64,000 bases of DNA from the NCBI GenBank assembly GCA_018340375.1, contig JAFFJZ010000011.1:1550001-1614000 (forward strand), given 5' to 3'. Positions 1 to 10,470 of this stretch are shown piece by piece. Numbering within the stretch: position 1 is the stretch's first letter; each line of letters starts with the position of its first letter. Made by a program: the position numbers and the translations under genes. The notes beneath the pieces were generated by a model. That model was not told the origin of the DNA. It saw nothing but the letters and a program-made list of their open reading frames with translations, and did not search any database. The DNA comes from Gonatopus flavifemur (Eukaryota; Arthropoda; Insecta; Hymenoptera; Dryinidae).

Positions 1-244
1 CAATTTTCGATCAATCGTTATCCAATGAATGGACATGCGCATAAAGATCCTACATAATGCCTAAATAATTTATGAATTATTAGCAAATGTAATTGGAATC
101 AATCAAATTGACTAATGATTGGAACCAATCCATGGTTGGCTGGGTTGTTACGTGTGTACATCACGTTTCATCGTGCGAACATATCCATCCCTGTGATGCC
201 AGATTTGACACGACAACGCTCCTGCACACCGATGCAATAGAACG

Positions 245-453
245 CCGAGAGAAAAAGCATGCTCTAAACGCAAGGGAGCCCTTCACTCTTCTAACGCTGT
301 TGTTATAAAGTGCTTTTAACGCATAGTAACATGCTCAGAAGGCATGGGGCTTATACTCAAGAAGCATGGGCTTATGCGTTTAACGCACGTTATAACAAAT
401 GTGTTAGAAGCGTGAAGTGCTCCCTTGCGTTTAGGGCATGCTTTTTCTCTCGG
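245..453. repeat. Palindromic element with about 90-bp arms
   Basis: The left arm begins CCGAGAGAAAAAGCATGC and the right arm is its reverse complement with a few mismatches. Matching blocks continue inward past CTAAACGCAAGGGAG and TTGTTATAA, leaving only a short loop. The sequence could fold into one long hairpin. It looks like a small foldback-type non-autonomous transposon. I see no coding content and no obvious target duplication. Short reading frames at 93-308 and 310-603 run through it by chance. Confidence 0.7.
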
Positions 454-531
454 TGTCCGTACGTGTGGACATGTCATACGTACGTGTCTTCACACCTACA
501 TACCGTTGCGTCTGTACAAGTATCGGTTTTG

Positions 532-783
532 TACACTGTAAAAAATATACTTCCTGAACTGCCAAAGAAGTTTGGCAGTTTTTTACACAAACTTTTTTTG
601 TAAATTACCAAACAAAAGTTTGTAAACATTCAAAAAATTTTGTGATTTCACGAAGATTTTTGAGAATTCACAAACTTTTGTTCGGTAATTTACAAAAAAG
701 GTTCGGAAATTATTTTTCCAAACCAAGTTTATAAATTTCCAAGCATTTTTGTTTGGAATTCAACAAATTTTTTTTACAGTGTA
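532..783. mobile_element. MITE, CACTGTAAAAAA termini, interior 1
   Basis: The element starts TA-CACTGTAAAAAA and ends TTTTTTTACAGTG-TA, so TA flanks both ends as in Tc1/mariner-type insertions. The interior is a degenerate series of short blocks such as ACAAACTTTT and TTTGTAAATT in both orientations. It shares the termini, but not the interior, of the elements at 32.75, 33.72, 52.09, 54.50 and 58.81 kb. The flanks at 150-215 and 790-850 resemble each other in inverted orientation, so it may sit inside an older repeat. Confidence 0.8.
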
Positions 784-1156
784 TCGAATATGGCATCCCT
801 GATTCATGCACGGTGAAGCGTGGTGTACACACGATGGAACGCGATGTACGCACGCCACCTTGTAAAGCAAACAAGCACTGAGTTTCTTGGTGTCGGCAGT
901 AATGTCCAATGTAATGCGTATCTTTTTCTGTGTACTGAGTGATAATCCGTGAGATTGTCTGTCTGTCACACTGTCTGTCAGTATCCCGGATATCTTTAGA
1001 CCAAGTGGAGTCAATCAATTGAAATTCATAGGGAACCTTCCTCAATCCCCCTCCAAGGACCACTTAATTTTGATTAAAATTGAACAAGTTCTTCTATCAT
1101 GAAAAAATTTGTTTCTTTCAAAACAGATGATCTCAGAGAAATTTCTCTCCGCTATA

Positions 1157-1419
1157 TACACGGAGAAAAACCTATGGGAAATGTGTGGCAGGGTTTACCA
1201 TAATAATGGCAGTTTTGGGACACGTGAGCATTTATGTTCACTCCTCCTTTAATTATGGTAATCCATACCTCATTTTAGTGAAAATAACTTTGCATCTAAC
1301 ACACATTACTATAAGTTTAAAAAAAATTACTGCGAATTAAAGGAGAAATGTTCATAAATGCCCATGTGTCCCAAAACTGCTATTATTATGGGGATCTGCT
1401 ACAAATTCTTCTCAGTGTA
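1157..1419. mobile_element. MITE, CACGGAGAAAAA / CTTCTCAGTG termini
   Basis: TA-CACGGAGAAAAA on the left faces TTCTTCTCAGTG-TA on the right. Inside, arms of about 65 bp pair well: GGCAGTTTTGGGACACGTGA on the left matches the reverse complement of the block around 1360-1380. No coding capacity is visible. The end of the element feeds the reading frame at 1358-1633. Confidence 0.7.
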
Positions 1420-2030
1420 CAAATATATATTACTCAAATTCTTTGCAGGCTTTGAAGATTCGTCATTCTGGCTTGCATTGACGGACTTTGATGGAACATG
1501 GGGTCATCTTGATGTCAAGATGCTATTTGGTTTGTGGATATTTTATCGATCCCTTGATATTTTTCTCTTTCCCCGAGGACAAAATTTCAGCTGCAGATTC
1601 AGAGAATTGCCTTTCGCCGGTTTAACGGGGTAATAAAAATAAGAAGAAACAATCAAGATTCCCGTAGCACACGTACGATGCATCTTACTGAACCTTTTGA
1701 AAACTTCCCCTCTTTAAACAAGTCACGAACGCTTGAAGATAATGCTATGAGATAGTTTTTCTCTTGTTATCGAATCTATATGTTTAGTCTCATTCAAAAA
1801 TTTTATTTCAGAACCTATGAATAAATATCCTGAGAATGCAAAACCATTTTTTTTTAATTTTCTAAACAGAATTCAACTCTACGAACTGTAGATTCAATTG
1901 ATTCAACAACAGCAATAAATTCAATCAATTACCTTGATGTTGAAACAAAATGAACGTTGATAGTAGTATGACAGTGTGATGTAGTTGACCGAACGATATC
2001 AACTCAATTTCATGTGATTGCCTCAACGAA
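1420..2030. other. Non-coding, one weak exon-like stretch
   Basis: TTCTTTGCAG at about 1440-1449 resembles a splice acceptor, and the frame after it stays open to a stop at 1633 followed by AATAAA. The product is hydrophobic and unrecognised, and composition is no different from its surroundings. I see nothing else here except AT-rich sequence. Confidence 0.15.
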
Positions 2031-2268
2031 ATTATATTTAAGGTAAGAGACCCTATACCCGATCAGTCCTTATATTCTAGGTTTTGGTGGTTTAGTTGTG
2101 CAAAAACTCTTCAACCGAAACATGTTTTGTAATTATTGGATCGAAACTTAACTTTTTCATTTGAAACTTCTAGCTAAATTACTTCGTAAATTCATGTACT
2201 CATAAAAATGATCGGGTTCTAGGGCCTGATCGGGTATAGGGTCTCTTACCTTAGCTCAAATATAATTC
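2031..2268. mobile_element. MITE with AAGGTAAGAGACCCTA termini
   Basis: The left end AAGGTAAGAGACCCTATACC is repeated as an almost perfect reverse complement at 2228-2252. The match goes on through CCGATCAG and through AT-rich flanking blocks (ATTATATTTA left, AAATATAATT right), interrupted by a four-base insertion on the right. The interior is AT-rich and non-coding. The CCCGAT core resembles the elements at 12.9 and 21.75 kb. Confidence 0.7.
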
Positions 2269-2639
2269 CTTGGTGGTAATAACTGTATACTGTGCAACTA
2301 TACGATTACGTTGAGATCACTTCATTTTTTCACTCAGTGTTGGAAACAATTTTTTCAAACGAAAAATTATTGGATTTTGACTGCAGAATAGATCTGTGAA
2401 ACTGTGGGAGGCAAATTCTGGAATGCCATGTATATACTGCAGTTATCAATGAAATTCTGCGTTATGAAGAATTACGTGAATACTAATAATAAGTATTATA
2501 ATGATAAGCGTGACGATTCTTCGAGAGAGAGCTATCCTTCATTTTAATTCCATACATAAAAAATCATTAATGAATTTAATATGCAATTCTCAAGGTTCAA
2601 ATCTATCCTTTACACTTTTTACAGACATTTGAATAACTG

Positions 2640-3037
2640 AATGGTCACGATAAAGTTTTACTTTATGTCCTCCACCTCTTCCTCTTCTTCATTCAGTCAG
2701 GGAGAAGTGAAAGAAAAAATGAAAGGCGATAAACGTTTAACGGGTACAAAAAGAGAGTAACAAATTCTTGATATCTTCAGACTTCTGTTCGTAGTGTTTA
2801 CTTTTTTCTTCATTTTTTTCCTCCACAAGGAGATTCTCCTCTGACAAGACAGAAATGGTGACGGTGAGTAGAGTATAAGGAACGGCTCAGCCGGAATCAT
2901 TCAGGAGATTGCTTCTTGCCACGACAACGACGAAGATACTTTCCACCGTCGTCGTGTGCCTGCGGCCGTGAGTTGGGCCGTCTCTGAATGACACGAGATC
3001 CAAGTGCTGGCCCGTGTGGATTCAGAGGACACCATGA
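2640..3037 (+). promoter_or_regulatory. Probable promoter and 5' UTR of a first exon
   Basis: GC content rises sharply from about 2880 to 3130, unlike the AT-rich surroundings. TCAGTC at 2693-2698 matches the arthropod initiator consensus and could be the start site; no TATA box lies at the right distance. A pyrimidine tract (CCTCTTCCTCTTCTTC) precedes it. Several short upstream ATGs lie before the likely start at 3038, including one at 3034 in a different frame and in a good context. The role is inferred from composition and from the coding exon that follows. Confidence 0.4.
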
Positions 3038-3134
3038 ATGGAAACTGGAGCGGGAGAAGGGCTTCGGAAATTAAACGTCCTATGGATGGTCTTTTTTCTT
3101 ACCAGCGTAATTCACGACTGTTCCTTGGAGCCGG
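3038..3134 (+). CDS. First coding exon, signal-peptide-like N-terminus (partial gene)
   Basis: The frame opens at ATG 3038, directly after an in-frame TGA at 3035-3037, and reads 32 codons before meeting a strong donor, G|GTAAGC, at 3135. The peptide has a short polar start ending in RK, then a hydrophobic core (LNVLWMVFFLTSVI), then a polar HDCSLEPG: the layout of a cleavable signal peptide. The exon ends in phase 1, common where a signal peptide joins extracellular modules. This suggests a secreted or cell-surface protein, but later exons were not found and no family can be named. Caution: another ATG at 3034, in better start context, reads a different frame that is also open to the donor. 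Confidence 0.5.
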
Positions 3135-3831
3135 GTAAGCCGCTCTATCTCACTTTTTCTTCGCCATTCTTTCTTCTCTTATCCTCTTTTTCTTCTACGC
3201 CACCATATTTCTTGTTTTTCTTCCTCATTCACCTACACAGTTATACACGCAGGTACACAGAGAAATAAAAGATGTATGTGTTGGGGACCTGCCGCGGCGG
3301 CCAGAACAATTTCGTTGCGATAAGGAAGTAGATTGAAGTAAAAGATACGTGAGAGAGATCTCTTATATTACATGTACATAGATACAACCATATAAGAATA
3401 TGCACATATATTTCTCTGAATGCATACAAACACGTAACCAACGATATGCGTATAGATATAAGGTGATAGTAATCACCTGTGGTATGCTCCTAAGATCAAC
3501 GGATGCTAATTAAGCTTCGGAACGATGTTGCGGATATCTGTTAGTTTACACCCTTCTGAACAATCCTCTTCTCATTTTAATATTGAAATGAAATTCGTTG
3601 TAAATATACAGATGTTTTATCGTTTATCATTAGTAATTTAACATAGAGACGAGATATCTGTCGGATGTATGAATATCGCGTCAATTTCCAACGGATCTTT
3701 GGCAAGATAAGGAAACCGATGTTTATTTCTTTATTCAATAAATTTTCAGGATTTTTCTCGATTCATCAATCATCCACTGGAAAGTTCACTGAAACATTCT
3801 GAGCCATAGCTTCATGACATGTAGTGATTTA
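3135..3831. other. Intron start, pyrimidine-rich then plain AT-rich DNA
   Basis: After the donor the sequence is rich in CTT and TTC runs to about 3230, so the open frame here is low-complexity. ACACAGAGAAATA at 3254 and TTTCTCTGAATG near 3411 resemble MITE termini, but no convincing paired arms lie between them. Nothing else is recognisable. Confidence 0.35.
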
Positions 3832-4050
3832 TTCATTGACTGTGAAAAAATTCTTTCTGAAAATTCAGAAAATTTGACTGATTTTTTACGGCCCCTTTTT
3901 GCTGAATTTTCAGATAAATTTTTCTGATTTTCAGAAGATTTCAACTGAATTTCGGAAAGTTTTCTGAAAATTCAGTTAATTTTCTTAAGTTTTAGCAAAA
4001 GTTTTTTCTTTTAAATTCAGAAAGAAGTGACTGTAAAAAATTGACAGTGT
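3832..4050. mobile_element. MITE with interior of AATTCAGAAA-type repeats
   Basis: Left end GACTGTGAAAAAATTCTTTC and right end GAAAGAAGTGACTGTAAAAA followed by TTGACAGTG are imperfect inverted repeats. The interior is almost entirely variants of CTGAAAATTCAG and TTTTCTGA in both orientations. It abuts, and probably interrupted, the repeat fragment that follows. Confidence 0.6.
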
Positions 4051-4175
4051 TGTGTATTATGAAGTATTACAACGTGAAATGCCGCGTAGTATCTTCGTGA
4101 ATCACCATGAGGATTGACAATACCTGTGAGTTCCGTCACTGAATTTGAAATTTGCGTGCAATCGCGATACTTTGG
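4051..4175 (-). mobile_element. Fragment of the 58.6-kb repeat family
   Basis: Read on the minus strand, this matches the elements at 51588-51880 and 58596-59153 and the minus-strand copy at 39341-39683. Shared blocks include GTAGTATCTTCGTGAATCAC and ATGAGGATTG. The match fades after about 4165. No coding content. Confidence 0.6.
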
Positions 4176-4204
4176 AACAATTTTTTTGCGAAATATAGCA
4201 TTTA

Positions 4205-5582
4205 AATTCCCTAGTAGAAATTGTCTCTAGCAAATGATCAGGCAGTGATCAGTTTTCCATTTTACTGATCAGGGACTGATCACACGGAGGAAATTTTGTA
4301 GTAAAAATCAATATATTTATATCCTAGCCATGGGATATACTTTATTGTGGGGGAAAGAACCATGAGTATGCAACAGATTACGACAACTCTTCTTGAATTC
4401 AATATGCGGAGTAATAAGGAAATACAAAGTTATGGTTCCTATCGTCATAATCGATTATAGTATATCCCACGGGCACGACCCTGTGTCTAATAATCTTTAA
4501 TATCAACATTTCTCTGTGGAACAAACTTACAAGTTTCCAACAAGGGGCGTAACGCTCTGACTAATGAGAAACTAATTGGGAAAACTGAGCATATATGAGC
4601 GGGCAACCGATGAGGCACTGATCGGTAGTTGATGAGGTATTCGTGAGTAACTATAACGAAGCATTTATTAACCACAAAAATGCAGGTCATGTTGATGAAG
4701 ATGTGGAATTGTGATAATAAATTTATGATTTTTCACTCGAATGATAATTTATGTGTTTGTTTGAGATGTTTCCAAGAATTGAAAAGTAAATTTTTAGGAA
4801 AACCGGTAGGAACAATTTTCCTCGACTTTTTCTTAGATGAAAACTAGGAGTTTTTGCCAAGGACAAAAAATATATTCAACCATATGTATGGGGTTTCCAC
4901 CTCAATCATGAGATTTCATGAGATCATTCAAGTTACTATACTTATTCATAATAAATAACAAAACTATATTATTTCACAACAAGAAAGAACCCTTAGGAAA
5001 ATTTACTCCGTTTTGACCAACGCATTTTTCCTATAAAGAATTCGAGTAAAAATGACACGTTTTGGTGACAATAGAATAAATTTTCCTGAAGGAATATATA
5101 CATATTATACCTCATCGCCTTATATACCATAACCTTACAAAATCTAATAATTTCCAAGGTAGCTTTGTTATGTGTATACTCTTTATAATTATTAAGGTTA
5201 CGTTTCATTGATTTGATGCAGCAAAACCAGGATAAAATAATCCGATCCAATTCAATTCAATTCAATTTATTTGACATACTCCGAAATTTTGATTAAGATA
5301 TATATCTAAAACATGTCTACTTTTTTGATTGAAATATATCACTTCAATCACAATCAATATGTTCTTTGAGCCAAATATCTTCCATAAACATTTACGCTAT
5401 TAATGTTTCTTGTTAATAAAGGCAATAACTTGTCAGAATTTGATCAGTTTTATATGAATTTTAGTAATCATTTCAAACAAATCAGTTCCCAATAAGTTAG
5501 TGATGAGTTTTTCCTGATTAGTTTTTCCTCATCAGTGCCTCATCAGTAATAGGGAAAACTGATTTTATTTCTACTGGGAAAC
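4205..5582. mobile_element. Composite repeat with TTCCCWAGTAGAAAT ends, containing a nested MITE
   Basis: ATTCCCTAGTAGAAATT at the left matches the reverse complement of ATTTCTACTGGGAAAC at the right. Similarity continues inward for about 75 bp (ATCAGTTTTCC, ATTTACTGAT, GGCACTGAT). This brackets 1.4 kb that includes the separate MITE at 4282-4518. The rest of the interior, including frames at 4487-4690 and 4993-5250, is AT-rich and unrecognised. A short AATTC tandem lies at 5246-5263. Confidence 0.45.
4282..4518 (+). mobile_element. MITE copy shared with 62.4-62.6 kb
   Basis: ACACGGAGG opens it and TTTCTCTGTG closes it. The interior contains GGGATATACTTTATTGTGG, ACCATGAGTATGC and AATATGCGGAGTAATAAG, and aligns along its length to the reverse complement of 62360-62594. 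The two copies are clearly one family, separated by about 58 kb and inverted. No function as a gene is apparent. Confidence 0.75.
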
Positions 5583-6784
5583 GCCAAACACGCTGCGTGA
5601 ACGAAAAATATTTTTAACAAACTTAATATTCGCCAAGTTAAAAAACAGCGGATGTCTGGAGAAAACCGAACTATCCTGTCATTCTTCGTTTCAATAATTT
5701 GAAGTGGCTAAATTCTGATTGGCTGGACACTCAAAAATTTCAAATAGCTACAACTTCGAATTGGAGGATCATAGACCACTTCAATGTTTTTTCAGAGATC
5801 CGCCGTTTCCTAACTTATCGAATGGTGTGGAGCTCAAGTGTGTTGAATACACTTGAACTATTCTAAGTTTATGTTTCTAAGTGATTTGGATTTAAAAAAA
5901 GAATGGAAGAACGCTCACCGTGTGTGTATGCATGTTTCAAAAATTAAGCTTCACATTAAATTTTTTCAAACGGGTATATTTTACATTGTGGTTGTAGAAT
6001 TTGCCACAGAAATCCAAATAATGAATTCTGAAACATCTGGTATTTTTTCTATGATGAATTCTATGATGATGGAATTGAAAAATTCAATCAAATAATATCA
6101 AGAGTAATATTAATTTCGAACCACTTGTTTGCAAAAAGTTATGCGATACATGTAACTTGCAATTCAACTTGTTATAATGTATTCTACTGATCTACATCAA
6201 CCATGTGTGGATGATCAAGTTGACAGGGAATTTATGTGTATAATGTATTTCTTATTCATAACCATTCCTCTGGAAATGTAATACTCAAACTCAACAAACT
6301 TGTTGGAACGTTGAATAGTGAGTTTCGTAGGAAATTTCATCGACCTACGTCAAATGGTTCTTGAGTTCGCGTGCAAATGAGGATTTTATGTAAATCATGT
6401 ATTCATCATTCAAAATTTGCTCAGTGATGAATTTTGCAGAAGATTAATGAAGAGGTATTAGAACAGTTAAAAGAAAAGTCAAATTAATGTGATATAGACT
6501 CAGCACTTTGATGTTTGAAACAACAGGTTGATTCCAAAATTAGTATATAGAATGGTGAGAACGCAGGCTTTTTCTAAAAGTGACAGTATTTTTCAGGAAA
6601 AATGCAGGTTTAAAGGTAAAACTTGGAAAGCTCTCCGAACTCGTTGATGGATTTTTCATTCCAAACGGGTTATAATTACTTGGAAATAGCAGGAATACGA
6701 TTTCATTTGAAGGAAGGACGAGGAGAAATATTTTTATTTGTTCAGTTTCATAATACATTCAGCTGGTCATTAAAATGGTTTGTA
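5583..6784. other. Non-coding AT-rich stretch
   Basis: No paired arms or homologous copies were seen. The frames at 5853-6095 and 6540-6877 resemble no known protein and have the composition of the background. This is ordinary intronic or intergenic sequence. Confidence 0.3.
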
Positions 6785-6950
6785 CACTCAGAGAAAAATC
6801 TGGTTTTCATAACCAGACAACGTGGTGAATTTTGGCTTTTACTCTTTCATCTAATTGCCACAACCAGGTTTACATGATTCTGTCTTGTTTTTCTGGTCAT
6901 CATATCCAGATTTCAAGTCATTGCGACCATAAGTTCTTAACCATGCAAGT
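6785..6950. mobile_element. Element related to the 41.9-kb inverted repeat
   Basis: ACACTCAGAGAAAAATCTGG begins a terminus of the CACNGAGAAAA type. CAGATTTCAAGTCATTGCG at about 6908-6926 and the following AAGTTCTTAACCATG match CAGATTTCAAGTTATTGCAG and its continuation at 42167-42200. It abuts the next element directly, so the two may be stacked insertions. Confidence 0.5.
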
Positions 6951-7322
6951 ACATGGAGAGAAAAAATTTGCTGACGCAGTAAATCGAGGTATTATATATA
7001 GAATAGCAAAATTTTTTGCTGACCTAGCTAAAAATTTGCTATAACAGCAATCGTGTTAGCTACGACAGCAATTTTTTAGCTGTGGCAGACATAATGTTTG
7101 CTCCACCAGCAAATTTTCAGTATTGTATACAGAATAGCAAACAAATTTTGCTGGGATACCAAACATTTTTTGCTGCCACAGCTAAAAATTCGCTGTCGCA
7201 GCTAACAAGATTGCTGGAACAGCAAAGAGTTTGCTGTCACAGCAAAAAATTTGCTGCTGTGGCAAAAGGAACCCAGCAAAAGTAGATTTCGCTGCCACAG
7301 CGAATTCCTTTTTCTCCGTGTA
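6951..7322 (+). mobile_element. MITE filled with GCTG-CAGCAAA satellite-like motifs, copy 1
   Basis: Termini ACATGGAGAGAAAAAATTTG and TCCTTTTTCTCCGTG bracket about 370 bp made of repeated TTTGCTG and CAGCAAA units (for example TTTGCTGTCACAGCAAA). The whole element matches 15194-15566 in the opposite orientation. Several overlapping short reading frames (7082-7424, both strands) come from the repeat and should not be called genes. Confidence 0.8.
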
Positions 7323-7386
7323 TGATTTCTGTGACCGTGTCGCTTTTTTCCAATTGTGGAATTCTCGTTTTTTAAGCTGAACACAG

Positions 7387-7487
7387 CAAACCCTCGCAAA
7401 TGGACCGCTGACCCTCCTTCTCACTCGACCGGTTTTCGCCTTGTATTGAAAGAAGTGAAAGAGCGGTCCACATGCGAGAGTGTACTG
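7387..7487. mobile_element. Short MITE, ACACTCTCGCAAATGG termini, copy 1
   Basis: CCTCGCAAATGGACCGCT on the left pairs with AGCGGTCCACATGCGAG on the right. The middle contains CTCCTTCTCACTCGACCGGT. Parts of 42583-42852 match it closely, including ACTCGAGCGGTTTTCGCCTT on that element's minus strand. It is compact and non-coding. Confidence 0.65.
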
Positions 7488-8018
7488 TATGGCTTGAGTC
7501 AGTGCCTTCAGAACGATTCAAATTTGCCAGACCCTGGCTAAACTAATTAAGACATTATTATATCATTACCATTTTTCAATTGTTGCGATTGTACTACCAA
7601 ACAATCCTCACATCATATAACCCTTGGTCTTGAAAATGGCAAGGTTCGTTACAGTACTGAATCAATTTTGGCAAATCTATGCCATTGATCTGATTAGTCT
7701 ACGTCAAGCCAATTTCCAGCCAACGGTTGATATACATTTCAAACAATAAATATTCCGAATGATCTTTGATTCGAGTGATCAAATTTTATCCAAACTCCCT
7801 ACTTGTAACAAGATTCATAGCCCTCGGTCACCACATAGAAATACAGGTAAACCTCGAATCCGGATTAATGTATGAGCGGAATAGCTACTTCTATTGTATT
7901 CAGTCTGGATTCATATCACATTCAATTTCAAACGTGATGATCTGAAATAATCCGTAAAAACAATTATTTGATGCATTCTCGTATTGTGTCGTCTGACCCA
8001 TTAATTCAACCGACCTCA
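7488..8018. other. Non-coding AT-rich stretch
   Basis: No repeat copies, exon signals or RNA genes recognised. Confidence 0.3.
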
Positions 8019-8122
8019 CATGTATGTATCATGAGGATTACACTGCTCCAGCATGAGTCCCATCCTACCTACATGGACCCAAGACTGGGCCAAAGTGGGG
8101 TGAGAATTCACACTAGGGTGTT
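8019..8122 (+). repeat. CATGTATGTAYCATG...GTGGGG repeat, copy 1
   Basis: ACATGTATGTATCATGAGG, then CCCATCCTACCTACATGG, then GACTGGGCCAAAGTGGGG and CACTAGGGTGTTA, aligns in order with 30275-30381. GC is higher than the surroundings. No terminal inverted repeats are evident, so the transposition class is unclear. Two copies establish it as an interspersed repeat. Confidence 0.6.
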
Positions 8123-9404
8123 ACTCATTTGGTCATAACATCATTCCTGCACTAGACAAATCAGAATAACTTGACCATTAAAAAAATCGCAATTGTGGCA
8201 ATACAAGCCCATATTGTCAGTACCGGCAGTATTGTTCCTCCATTACTGATGGCCTTATGTAGAACGTTTGTTATCATTTCGATGCCGCGTCAATATTATT
8301 AAATCAATCAGCCCTTGACTGGTTGTTTACATGTGTCAGCACCGGGTTAGGTTGCACATGGGGAATAACTATCAGATCGATAATATAATTCGTATCGATT
8401 GGGTTATCGGAAATGGGATCAGGCAGCGTTTGCAAAAACCATCATTGGCGGGTACATTTTTCTTAGCCCGCTTTCAAATTGTCAATAGACCGGACTAAAA
8501 CTGATGTTGGCCCTTGATCAAGTTCCAATCTATTCCAATCACTGTATTCAAATTCAGCATAGAATATGAACGGACGACATTGGAAACATCTGTAGTAAAA
8601 CCCTATTGATCAATGTAGATAAATTTCATTATTCCTGTGTCAAATATACATATCAAACTGCATGAACTCACGACGAGAACGAAACATTAGTGACTATTTT
8701 ATCGTACACGACTGGCCAGAGATCCCAGAAATTTTGAGATCCAAAGGCCTACATCCAATCAAATACTTCCGTTAATTGGAATGACCAATATATTCCGGTG
8801 TCAGCTCTCTTGTTCTTTTGTTTCTGGCAACACAACGACTGGCTTGTATTGTGAAAACAGAAGAAGTCAAATACCAATGGTTGCTGTGTAAACATGAATC
8901 AATCGTGTCTTCACAACGTCCAATACTGTGACGGCATGATTGATTAATGTACATACATCAACTAGTAGTGTTGAAATTATGTTCCTTTTTCATAACACAC
9001 GCCAGTCGTGTCGGAAAAATACTCACTGATGTTCCGTTTTCTCCGTGTAGGTTTGACATGTTTCCATAGAATTTGATAAGAAAAGCTGTAGGTGCTAAAC
9101 TGAATTCTATCAAATCACATAAAGCCTTGTGGAGAATGATGTTTCAAATACCCATAATAAAACTCATAAAACCAGATAAAATTGAATTGAAACGTAGGAA
9201 ATCAGTCCATGCAGTTTTTTGGAGATTTTATAATAGAAACCAACCTTCTGCTCATGGTAAAAGTTTGACTTTAAACGAATTATCACAACAATATTCTTGT
9301 TCATTGGAAAGATAACGCTCAGGCACCGGTTTCTGACCACTCCCCTCAATCCGACTATTTTGTATTCCAGAAAAAATTGATTGCACGCATTCATATTTAA
9401 CCCT
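8123..9404. other. Non-coding, one isolated MITE-like terminus
   Basis: GTTTTCTCCGTGTA at 9036-9049 looks like the right end of a CACGGAGAAAA element. ACACAACGACTGGC near 8830 and GCCAGTCGTGT near 9002 form weak arms, but a left terminus was not identified. The rest is AT-rich. Frames at 8772-8954, 9073-9315 and 9164-9433 are unrecognised. Confidence 0.3.
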
Positions 9405-9522
9405 TTAACGGGCGGGGGAAGTCTACTTCCCATCTAATTTTTTTCATTTTATCGTTGTAAATTACCTCTCTGATGTTGTATCAACGTGGAATGAATTTTT
9501 GCCAAAAAACTGTGCCCGTTAA
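9405..9522. mobile_element. piggyBac-like MITE flanked by TTAA
   Basis: TTAACGGGC on the left and GCCCGTTAA on the right give TTAA at both edges, the hallmark target site of piggyBac-type insertions. Only about five terminal bases are clearly inverted, and the 110-bp interior is AT-rich. Assignment is by target site and terminus alone. Confidence 0.4.
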
Positions 9523-10395
9523 GAGGATACCCGAGTTATCATGGGATCAATTTCTTTTTGCAACAAAATACTCGAAACTGAAGTCACAAAAAAATCGCAA
9601 ATTTTCAGGAATGATTCTTTGAGTCTTTATTCACGTCTGTATAGAGCCTGAATTTTTAATTTTTAAATAGGTTTCGATGAAATTCAATAATATGCATTCA
9701 GAAATTTCAAAATTCGTAATAGGATTTCATAGAATATTTTTACCTGGGTATGATGCGGTCGGATAGGTGGAGTGCTGGTCTGAAATTGATGTCTTGTGTT
9801 ATACATGTTCGTAAAATGTTGAGAGATCGACAGATAGACGAACAGACAGACATAAAACTGAATATATTTTCTTACCTCGTACAATTGTAATTCTACTCAT
9901 GCACCTCACCTTCCACCTTACATTTTACCTTGAGTATTTCTTGGAGAATAAACATTATTGGGAACAATATTGTTTTCATCAATGAAAAAGTCCCAAACAC
10001 AATAAATGAAATAATGTTAAAAACAAGATGTTTTTCAAAGAAATGATTTCTTTCTTCAGAAACAAAAAAGTTGATACTAATGGGTTAAATTCAAACTTTG
10101 AACTTACATTAAGACGGTGAATCTAGTTCCAGAAAATCCTCGAGGGAAGGAGATGCAACAGGCGTTCGGTACGTTTATACACATGCACACATTTTATGTA
10201 TAGCAAAGTTTCCGTGACATTCAAAATCAATTCAAATGAAATAGGAATCACAGGTTGACCCAATCTTGTACGACTTCCGTAAGAATATGTATTTTTATAC
10301 AGAAAATGATACAAAATCAACAGTTCTAAATTCCTAGTGCGATAACGTACCAATGCTTACTCAAGTTTCTGGAAGGCTGGATAATTCCCAACAAA
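9523..10395. other. Non-coding AT-rich stretch
   Basis: The bases around 9827-9850 contain GACAGATAGACGAACAGACA, a degenerate GACA tandem. Local palindromes of a few bases around TTTCTTT and AAAGAAA lie at 10030-10070. No genes recognised. Confidence 0.3.
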
Positions 10396-10470
10396 CATAA
10401 CCGCTGGCGTTTCCGAGGGCCAGTAATGCCTTTTTACTGGCATTGCAGGACCAACAGTGGGTTTTCATTT
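10396..10470 (+). repeat. GGGCCAGTAA repeat, copy 1
   Basis: GCTGGCGTTTCCGAGGGCC, CAGTAATGCCTTTTTACTGG and the blocks that follow align with the reverse complement of 38330-38404, where GGGCCAGTAACAATGGCTTT is the matching block. The next 300 bp (10471-10760) carry repeated CCCGA and TCGGG motifs and a palindromic GATTTCAATTGAAAT, perhaps the rest of the same element. Confidence 0.45.

Noticed and set aside
1449..1633. Possible terminal exon after TTCTTTGCAG
   Set aside because: Open frame and AATAAA after the stop, but an unrecognised hydrophobic product, background composition and a MITE immediately upstream.
6951..7322. CRISPR-like array of regularly repeated CAGCAAA units
   Set aside because: Repeats are 7-17 bp palindromic variants without uniform spacers, bounded by transposon termini, in a eukaryotic context.
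9876..9900. Minus-strand ATG to CGAG|GTAAG exon of eight codons
   Set aside because: Strong donor, but no promoter-like context; several GGTAA and GGTGA sites nearby show such matches arise by chance.
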